In this document: positions 1 through 7,600 of the stretch, piece after piece
How positions within the stretch are numbered: the first letter of the stretch is position 1
Layout of the letters: each line of letters opens with the position of its first letter
Notes under the pieces: generated by a model
The model's database searches: none
What the model was told of the DNA's origin: nothing
Seen by the model: the letters and a program-made list of their open reading frames with translations, nothing else
Assembly: GCA_027622275.1 (NCBI GenBank)
Contig: JAQBZB010000072.1
Location: 1 to 34,356 of the forward strand
DNA length: 34,356 bases
Direction: 5' to 3'
From: Planctomycetota bacterium
GTDB lineage: Bacteria; Planctomycetota; Planctomycetia; Pirellulales; Pirellulaceae
Program-made: the position numbers and the translations under genes

Positions 1-207
1 GGGGATTTTGAGTTTTTCTTGCTCAGCTTGCGAAGCAGTCTTCAAGAGTTCGCTTGTTCTGGGACTAGTAGGTGCCTGTTTGACATCGAAGCAGTTTGTC
101 GATGATGATTTGGAGTACACCACGTAATCCGGAAAACCATGCCAAACGAATACTCAAGTTAGTCGATGCCAGTCCCGGCCCGCGCGACGCGGAAGGAGTG
201 TGATGAA

Positions 208-477
208 ATGAAACAAGAATTCCATTTGATCCTCGGAGTCGACGATTTCACGGAGTCCATCGCCGACGCATTGTTTCAGGCTGGCTTCGACGACGCTCAA
301 CTGACGAAGCGCGAGGGCCTTCCCTGTATTATCGTCGATGACCGCGAGACGAGCGATCTCGCCGCAACCGTCCGCGCTGCCGTGTCCGAAGCACAAAATG
401 CCGGCGTGTCCGTCGTACGAGTCGAGATTCCTGACGTCGAGCAGATCAATTCCGAGCTTGCATCCACCTCGCCGTGA
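208..477 (+). CDS. Small conserved-type protein of unknown function (89 aa)
   Basis: The ATG at 208 is preferred over one 42 bases upstream because a GGAAGGAG ribosome-binding sequence lies at 191-198, nine bases before it. The product is small, acidic and soluble, with no signal peptide or membrane segment. Its pattern (EFHLIL near the start, then ALFQAGFDDAQL, then an acidic VDDRETSDL and a closing VVRVEIPD) resembles from memory the N-terminal half of a widespread family of small bacterial proteins that usually continue into a helix-turn-helix segment. Here the protein stops directly after that half and I see no helix-turn-helix downstream. Function is unknown. It could be a truncated member or a naturally short variant. 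Weak promoter-like boxes (TTGACA at 80-85, GATGAT at 104-109, spacing 18) lie upstream. Confidence 0.7.
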   Translation: MKQEFHLILGVDDFTESIADALFQAGFDDAQLTKREGLPCIIVDDRETSDLAATVRAAVSEAQNAGVSVVRVEIPDVEQINSELASTSP

Positions 478-910
478 CCACACTCGCAACGAGCCCCGCT
501 GCCGCAGGATTTACTCCAGCTCTTCGTCCTCGGTACGTGCCCTCGCGGAGAAATCGATCTTCGGCTAGATTATGGACAGTGATTGAATCACTTCCGGCCA
601 GATTCAGATTTCCTACCTCGCTGGGCTTGCAAAGCTCTGCCCGCCGAATCCTGAACAGTACCTGACGCGTTCGATCATGTTTTGCAAGTGGCTATGGCAA
701 CAAACCGTTGCCGGGTTAGCGCCTCTCGTTCAGTCGATAGCCGAGGCTTGCAGTTTTGTTCGTCCGCGATTTCCCTCCCAGGTAAGGCTTTATTTGAACG
801 ATCCAAGGGCTGGATTTGTGTCCGGTTCTTTTGGGGATCACTCTCCCCGTCGGCGACATCTGCGGCAGTCGTCCGTTTAAATGGTCTGCTAAGAAGATTC
901 AGGTACTCTC
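478..910. other. 433-base gap upstream of the RNA helicase
   Basis: I see no convincing gene here: short reading frames exist in several phases but none has a ribosome site or recognisable protein pattern. The stretch holds a perfect 15-base inverted repeat at 578-592 (AGTGATT, one base, AATCACT) that could be an operator or small hairpin. The rest may be promoter plus a long untranslated leader for the helicase, as is common for cold-induced DEAD-box helicase genes, but no clear promoter was found. Confidence 0.4.
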
Positions 911-2749
911 ATGTCATTGTCAGCAGTAGAAGCGGTGTCAGACGAGACGCACACCTCCATTCAAACCTCCGAGGCGGTGCCGATCAACGATGCCGGCTTC
1001 CGTTCACTCGGGCTGTGCGATGCCATGGTCGCGACCGTCGAGAGTTTTGGATACTCGACGCCGACGCCGATTCAGACTCAGACAATTCCGTTGTTGCTGG
1101 CCGGTCGCGATGTCCTCGGCCAAGCACAAACGGGCACCGGCAAAACAGCAGCTTTCGCCCTGCCGCTGCTGGAACGGATTGATCTATTCAAGAAGCAGAC
1201 ACAGGTACTCGTCCTCACCCCGACTCGCGAGTTGGCGATCCAAGTGGCCGAGGCGTTCGAGAAGTACGCTGGCAGCATGCGGGGCTTGCGTGTCGTACCG
1301 ATCTATGGCGGACAAGACTATCAAATTCAGTTTCGGCAACTGGTTCGCGGCGCGCACGTCGTCGTTGGCACACCGGGCCGCGTGATGGACCACATGCGCC
1401 GCGGCTCGCTGAAGCTGGACGACCTGCAATGCCTCGTGCTCGACGAAGCTGATGAGATGTTGCGCATGGGCTTCGCGGACGATGTCGATTGGGTGCTCAC
1501 CCAAGCTCCCGAGAAACGGCAAATGGCTTTGTTTTCGGCCACCATTCCGAGACCGATTCGCCAGATCGCTCAGAAGCATCTCAACGACCCTGCTGAAATC
1601 ACAATCGCGCAAAAGACAGCGACTGCCGACACGGTCAATCAGCGTTACGTCGTTGCCGCGCCTCATCAGAAGCAAGCCGCCTTGGTACGCATCTTGGAGG
1701 CGGAGCCCACCGATGGCGTGCTCGTCTTCGTCAAGACGCGGGCCACGACCGAACCGCTCGCCGAGTATCTAGCGCAAGCGGGCCTCAAGACGGCTGCCTT
1801 GAATGGTGATATCGCGCAAAAACAGCGCGAAAAGATTGTCGACGGACTGCGGTCAGGCAAGATCGATATTATTGTGGCCACGGACGTGGCCGCTCGCGGT
1901 TTGGACGTGCAACGCATCAGCCATGTCATCAACTACGACTTGCCATTCGATAGCGAAGCGTACGTACATCGCATCGGCCGCACGGGTCGCGCCGGCCGCA
2001 GTGGCGAAGCGATTCTGTTTGTGCACCCACGAGAACGCCGCTTACTGAAGCGGCTGGAACAGGCGACGCGGCAAGCGATCGAACCGATGGATCTGCCGTC
2101 GAATCGGTCGATCAACAAACAACGCGTGGCTCGATTTCACGAGCGGATTACGCAGGGACTGGCTCACAAGGAGATCGAGACGTTCCAGGCGATCGTCGAT
2201 CACTATCAACGCGAGAACACGGAAGTGACACTGGAGCAGATTGCCGCCTCGCTGGCGCTGCTGGCCAACGAAGGAACGCCGTTGCTGGTCAAGGACGAGT
2301 TAAAGCAGACTAGCTTCGCCGCCGATTCAGGTCGCGAACCAAGCGATAACCGGTCAGGTTCCAAGAAACGAGAGTTTCAGAGCGAGCGCCGCTCCGGTGG
2401 CCGTCGCAGCGACGCCGGGATGGAGACTTTCCGAATCGAGGTCGGTCGCAACCATCAGGTCCAGCCGGGAAACATTGTCGGCGCGATCGCGAATGAAGCG
2501 GGCATCGGCAGCGAGTCGATCGGCAAGATCAAGATCTTCGATCAGTTCAGCACCGTCGATCTTCCGGAAGGCCTGCCGCGCCACGTGCTTGACGACATCG
2601 ATAACGCCGTGATTGCAGGACGCAAACTTCGCCTCTCGCGGATGGACGATTCACGACCCCGCCCCGCTCGTGCGCAAGACGGCAAACGCCCCTTCAACAA
2701 AGCGAAGGCCAAGCCGAAGTATCGCAAGAACCAATCGTCCGAACGGTAA
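911..2749 (+). CDS. deaD: DEAD-box ATP-dependent RNA helicase (DeaD/CsdA type)
   Basis: This is a cytoplasmic ATP-dependent RNA-unwinding enzyme of the kind used in ribosome assembly, RNA decay and cold adaptation. The helicase motifs are present and in order in 612 residues: Q motif around 30-60, motif I AQTGTGKT at 72-79, PTRELA at 104-109, TPGR at 154-157, DEAD at 178-181, SAT at 209-211, the ARGLD region at 328-332 and HRIGRTGRAGRSG at 353-365. A basic linker (about 475-503) leads to a C-terminal DbpA-type RNA-binding domain (about 505-576, FRIEVGRNHQVQPGNIVGAI), followed by a Lys/Arg-rich tail. Length and architecture match DeaD/CsdA. The start is an ATG with only a weak AGG upstream. 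It stands alone and converges with the transporter gene. The family is certain; the symbol is by architecture. Confidence 0.93.
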   Translation: MSLSAVEAVSDETHTSIQTSEAVPINDAGFRSLGLCDAMVATVESFGYSTPTPIQTQTIPLLLAGRDVLGQAQTGTGKTAAFALPLLERIDLFKKQTQVLVLTPTRELAIQVAEAFEKYAGSMRGLRVVPIYGGQDYQIQFRQLVRGAHVVVGTPGRVMDHMRRGSLKLDDLQCLVLDEADEMLRMGFADDVDWVLTQAPEKRQMALFSATIPRPIRQIAQKHLNDPAEITIAQKTATADTVNQRYVVAAPHQKQAALVRILEAEPTDGVLVFVKTRATTEPLAEYLAQAGLKTAALNGDIAQKQREKIVDGLRSGKIDIIVATDVAARGLDVQRISHVINYDLPFDSEAYVHRIGRTGRAGRSGEAILFVHPRERRLLKRLEQATRQAIEPMDLPSNRSINKQRVARFHERITQGLAHKEIETFQAIVDHYQRENTEVTLEQIAASLALLANEGTPLLVKDELKQTSFAADSGREPSDNRSGSKKREFQSERRSGGRRSDAGMETFRIEVGRNHQVQPGNIVGAIANEAGIGSESIGKIKIFDQFSTVDLPEGLPRHVLDDIDNAVIAGRKLRLSRMDDSRPRPARAQDGKRPFNKAKAKPKYRKNQSSER

Positions 2750-2773
2750 CACCTTCCGTTGATTGAAACACGC

Positions 2774-2797
2774 TCGCGCCAATTAAGATTGACGCGA
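2774..2797. terminator. Hairpin between convergent helicase and NRAMP genes
   Basis: TCGCGCCAAT (2774-2783) faces ATTGACGCGA (2788-2797) with a four-base loop; nine of ten positions pair. It sits between two convergent genes and overlaps the stop codon of the transporter. There is no strong T-run on either side, so it may be a weak or bidirectional terminator. Confidence 0.35.
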
Positions 2798-4156
2798 AAC
2801 ATCTGGCACGATATCTGCCATGGAAGCCGCCGGTTGCTCTCTCGCTTGTCGCATTTTTTTCACGTTTGTCGGAATCGACACACAAGCGGTATATCCCGCC
2901 ATCGCCAGCAGCAAGGCGAACCCGAGCCCAGCCAAGACGTTCACGGTCGGCGTGTTTCGATCCGCGCCCATGATGTCGGTTCGATTGGTCAGCCACCACA
3001 AGGCTCCGGCAACGAGCGGTGCCGCGACAACGGTGACGGCCTGGGCCGCGACGATCGCGAGGAACTTATTGAAACCGGCGTTCAGGATCAGTAGTGCCAC
3101 GACCATCCCGGTGAGCAGGACAATTGTAGTGAATAGCTTGGGGCCAAAGTCCGACGGTTTGCTGCCCAGGCCTAGTCCGTCCGCGAGGATAAAGCCGCCG
3201 ATCATCGAGTTGACGAGAAACGACGAGTAGGCCGCCGCGAAGAGGCCCAAGCAGAACAGCGTGTGTCCCCACTCGCCAAACGCCGGCCGCAATCCGGCCG
3301 CGACTTGGCTAACATCGCTGAGGGCTTGTCCCCGGAGCGCCGCCGCGGCGGTCGACATCAGCATGATCGTGATCAATCCCATAATCACCGACCCGATTCT
3401 CGCGTCGCGCAGCCCATCTTTGAGGTCTTCCTTTCCCCACCCTTTTTGCCGCACAAGATAAGCCTGATTGTAGGCTGCCGTGATAACAAAGGTCGTTCCA
3501 ACCAGCGCGAGCAACGAGATGTCCAGCAGATCGGCTGGATTCTGGTTCGCGACAACGCTGCCGAGAACTGGCACAAACCCGGCAAAGAACTCTGCCGGAT
3601 CGGGCTTGGCAAATAGCAAGTTGATCGCAAACGAAAGCAACATCAGCGCGACGAACATCATCATCAGCCGCTCGATCACGCGATAGAGGTCACGGAATCC
3701 AAACACAAATGAGATCGCCAAGACGTTGAACAGCACCAAGATGTACTCCACCCGCAAAAATGGAACCTTCGTGATGTACTCGTCATACTCCTTGAATGCG
3801 GCGTAAACACCGAGGTTGTTGCCGAACTGAAACGCGGCCGAGATGAAAAACACGCCGACCCCGATCAATGCCGCCAACCAGCGGCCGACACGTTCGGTTA
3901 AGAGCGTCGCCGGCGACTGGCTGGCCGCGACGCCGAGGCGGGCTCCGAGCATCATGTAGACCATCATGAACGCCACCGCGAGAACGACGACCCACGACAA
4001 CGCGAACCCGTTCTTGGCTCCAACCGCTGAACTGGACAAGATGCTTCCGGGCCCGATCACAACGCAGGCTGTGATAATGCCGGGGCCGATGCGTTGATAC
4101 CAGGGGCGAGAGACGGGGGATGGGGTCTTGGTGGAGGCTTCGTTACTGTCTGGCAT
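2783..4156 (-). CDS. Divergent NRAMP-family metal ion transporter
   Basis: This is an inner-membrane protein of 457 residues with about eleven hydrophobic segments and the overall layout of NRAMP/MntH proton-coupled divalent metal importers. The first helix region reads RIGPGIITACVVIGPGSIL (22-40), and the sixth is LVGTTFVITAAYNQAYLVR (218-236). In classical NRAMPs the metal site is formed by DPGN in helix 1 and MPHN in helix 6; here these positions read GPGS and AAYN, so the metal-binding Asp and Met are gone. The fold assignment is good, but the substrate cannot be assumed to be manganese or iron; magnesium-type or other relatives are possible. The gene stands alone, with a 520-base gap upstream that contains a 12-base palindrome. 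Confidence 0.82.
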   Translation of the reverse strand: MPDSNEASTKTPSPVSRPWYQRIGPGIITACVVIGPGSILSSSAVGAKNGFALSWVVVLAVAFMMVYMMLGARLGVAASQSPATLLTERVGRWLAALIGVGVFFISAAFQFGNNLGVYAAFKEYDEYITKVPFLRVEYILVLFNVLAISFVFGFRDLYRVIERLMMMFVALMLLSFAINLLFAKPDPAEFFAGFVPVLGSVVANQNPADLLDISLLALVGTTFVITAAYNQAYLVRQKGWGKEDLKDGLRDARIGSVIMGLITIMLMSTAAAALRGQALSDVSQVAAGLRPAFGEWGHTLFCLGLFAAAYSSFLVNSMIGGFILADGLGLGSKPSDFGPKLFTTIVLLTGMVVALLILNAGFNKFLAIVAAQAVTVVAAPLVAGALWWLTNRTDIMGADRNTPTVNVLAGLGFALLLAMAGYTACVSIPTNVKKMRQAREQPAASMADIVPDVSRQS

Positions 4157-4679
4157 GAGATCAAGTGCTCGCAGGTGTTGGGTGGGATAGACGTCTGGAC
4201 CGGGCGCGTCCTAATCAGGTGCCGATTCTAACGACTCACCACGTCGCGTGCCACGAACGTCACTGCTCTTCTTGTCGACAAGTCGCAACTTGTGTTGCAT
4301 TTCCTCCCCGTTATGAAACGTCGCGAAGACGTAATTACCTAGTTTCTGCTGGCTCGCGCGATTGGCCCTCGTTTTGCGTTAGGCCCTTGCGGGGCAATGA
4401 GCCAGCCGCCGAGGGGGAACTCTAACCGTGGTGAAGACGTCAGAAACAAAAGAATTCCTTGCGACAATCGTGCGGCGTTTCGGCTCTAGGAACGTATCGG
4501 TGAACCCCCGTCGTGATTGTTCCGAAGCTGAAAATTGTCCCGGCCATAGCGTTACATCGTGACGGGCAAAGAAGATCCATAACAAACTGCCCGCCGATTT
4601 GCTGACAGATTTCGCAGACCTGCGTATTCTGAAAAGTTGAAACTGACCAGCCGTTCATCTTTGGGGAACCGAGGCAACG
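4157..4679. other. Divergent intergenic region (523 bases)
   Basis: No gene is supported here. It separates the minus-strand transporter from the plus-strand giant protein and must carry promoters for both. A perfect 12-base palindrome CTTGTCGACAAG lies at 4271-4282, about 115 bases upstream of the transporter start, and could be an operator. A promoter candidate for the giant protein is listed separately. Confidence 0.4.
4602..4630 (+). promoter_or_regulatory. Candidate sigma-70 promoter for the giant Trx/cyclophilin protein
   Basis: CTGACA (4602-4607) and TATTCT (4625-4630) are separated by 17 bases, matching the sigma-70 consensus at 5/6 and 4/6 positions. Transcription would begin near 4637, giving a leader of about 43 bases. 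A GAGG ribosome site lies at 4671-4674, just before the ATG at 4680. Confidence 0.35.
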
Positions 4680-7600
4680 ATGATGCAAAGCGACCGCCAC
4701 CCTCTTCGCAAAGCTCTTCAACGCATCTTCCGTCGACGCCAGCAGAAGCGCCAACGAGTCTTGCGACACTTTGAGATCATGGAATCGCGTGTCTTGTTGG
4801 CCGCTGATCTCCAGGTCGCGTTTCAAGATTCCCCAATGTTGGAGTTACACGGCGAGTACAGTTCGATCGCGACAGCCTCGCCCGTGGCCGAGGGCGAGAG
4901 TGCGATCGTCGCCGAGGGGGAAGCCGCGCAGGATTTGGTGGCATTCGCCAAAGCACTCGCTGCGTCGGGAACTCGCTTCTATGGAGCGGCGTGGTGTCCT
5001 CACTGCACGGCGACGAAGGAACTCTTCGAGGACGGAGCCGATTTCTTGTCGTTCATCGAAGTGACGAATCTCGATAGCCCCGTCACGCTGAACGCCGTTG
5101 GTAGTGGCACCAATACAACCTTGAATCCCAGTGGCGTGCCGATCAACAGCTTCCCGACGTGGGAGTTCCCGGACGGCTCGCGACTGGAAGGCGAACAGAC
5201 GTTGGCGACGATCTCGCAACGCAGCGGCGTCGCCATTGTGTCCTCCGACCAACCGTTCATCGCGCCGATTGACGATGGCGACATAAACTCCAGCGACGTC
5301 GACGCGGATGGCGACGAGATTGTCACGCTGCTGGGCGGTTCGCCATTGCATATCGCACTCGACGGGTACGATCCCGGCGGCGGGCCACTGACCTATACCG
5401 TGACGAGCAGCAATCCGAGCGTCGTATCGACGACGTTGCTGCAGAATGATCGCAGCATGGTCATCGACGTGGCTGGCTGGGGCAAGATGAACATCCATCT
5501 GTTCGAGCAACTTGCGCCGCGGCCCACATCACGCCTGATCCAGCTGGCCGAATCCGGTGACTACGCCGGCGTTCCCTTTCACCGCATCGTCAACGGTTTC
5601 GTCATTCAAGGTGGCGACATCACGAACGGAAATGGAACGGGCGGTTCGACCCTTGGCGATTTCGACGATCAGTACAACGTCAGATTACAGCACAATCGAA
5701 CGGGCGTCCTGTCGTATGCCAAGTCGGGTGACGACACCAACGACTCGCAGTTTTTCATCACCGAAGTCGCCACGCGCAGCTTGGACGGTAATCATTCGAT
5801 CGCGGGCATCCTGGTCGAAGGCGACAAGAACCGTGAAGCGATCAGCAACAATTCGACGGCAAATCCCCGCAGCGTTGTCATGAACTCGGTCGACATCATC
5901 ACGGATACGGAAAACGCCGTCGTGATGTTGTCCGCCGCGGAAGGAGCCAGCGGGTCAGCACAGATCACCGTCACGGCTACGGACGCGAACGGTAACGCCG
6001 TCAGCCGGGCCTTCACGGTAAATGTCACACCTGACACGATCGACACGTTTGCCTGGCTTGATGACGTTGCCGATGTCACGGTGGCCGTTGGCCAATCATC
6101 AACCAAACAGATCTCGGCAAAGGACGTCGAGAATGCAACTGTTCGCTTCCGCGCGATTACACCCGCCAATTTTACGATTAACTTGCCACTGTCCGCGGTC
6201 GCGGCCCAAAGTCAGACGGCAACGGCATCGATGTCCATTACGCCGATTGACGGTTTCGTCGGCACTGAATCGATTACGTTGTTTGCCTACAACCCGCAAC
6301 ATTCCATCGCACAGGTGCGAAACTCGCTCGGACAAGTGATACGCACTGTTGACCTGACTAGCCCAAGCCTGACATTCAATGATTTGCTGGCAATCAGCGC
6401 CAGCGTTGACTATCAGACGATCACTGCGGAGTCAGAGTCAAGCTCGACTGGCACGATTACCGGTATCGTCTTTTCCGACACGGATCGCGATGGCGTCCTC
6501 GATACCGGAGAAGTCGGGCTAAGTGGATTCGTCGTCTTTAGCGATAGCAACGGCAACGGGCTGAACGATCCAGGCGAAGTAACCGCAACCACGGCACTCG
6601 ACGGAACGTATTCGTTGGCGCTCTCCGCCGGTCAGCACACGATCCGGCAAGTTGCCGTCGCCAACGTTCTGGAAACGACGACCAACCCGGTCACGCTGGA
6701 TCTACAGAGCGGCGAGGTGATTACGGACGTGCGATTCGGAACTTTTGAAGTCAAGGCCCCGACTTTAGTCGACTTGCTCGCCGTTACCGACAGCGGCAAT
6801 GGAACGGACAATATCACGAACTTCAACAACAGTGCCGTTGATCGAGCCCTACAGTTCCAAGTGGGCGGAGTCGTTGACGGAGCCACCGTGCGTCTGTTCT
6901 CGGACGGCGTGTTGATCGGGCAAGGAACTGCAAATGGTGGAATCACGATCACCACCAACGGCGCGACGACGCTTGCGAATGGAACCCACTCGATCATTGC
7001 GACGCAGGAAGTCGATGGCGTTCAGGGGCCAGCCAGCGCGAGCCTTACCATCACCATCGATGCGACGCCCCCCGGAGCGTTCACGTCGACAGCTCCCACC
7101 GGTGCCATTGTCGGCAACGACATCAGCTATGATGCAAACAGTGTCGACGAGGGGAACGGGATTACGTATTCGCTCTCCACTGCTCCGCAAGGAGCGACGA
7201 TCAATGCCGCGACAGGCTTTCTTTCGTGGGCACCAACGGCCAGTCAACTCGAACAAAATGACTTTGCGATCGTCGCGACCGACGTCGCCGGCAATACGAC
7301 GCAACAGCAGCTTGCGGTTCGCGTCACAAACCAACCGATTGTTGGGGCTTCGTTCAAGATCACCGCGGATGCAAGCCCCGATTCCGCCGAGATCGGCGAG
7401 GTCACGGTCGGCGACACGTTCTTCCTGCACGTCTCGGTGACGGATCTGCGAGACAACGCACGTGGAACATTTGGCTTTTACGAAGACATCACCTTCGACT
7501 CGCTTCTGGCCGCGGGACGGAACATCACTTACTCGCCGACGTTCCCAAATGTTCAAGCCGGTTCGATTCTGGGGGGCGAGATCGACGAAGTGGGAGCCGT

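Noticed and set aside
474-665. Possible frameshifted continuation of the small first gene into a DNA-binding part
   Set aside because: The frame starting at the GTG at 474 shows no helix-turn-helix pattern, so a simple frameshift is not supported.
682-1182. 166-codon plus-strand frame overlapping the helicase start
   Set aside because: It overlaps the helicase by more than 270 bases in another frame, has no ribosome site and no recognisable pattern.
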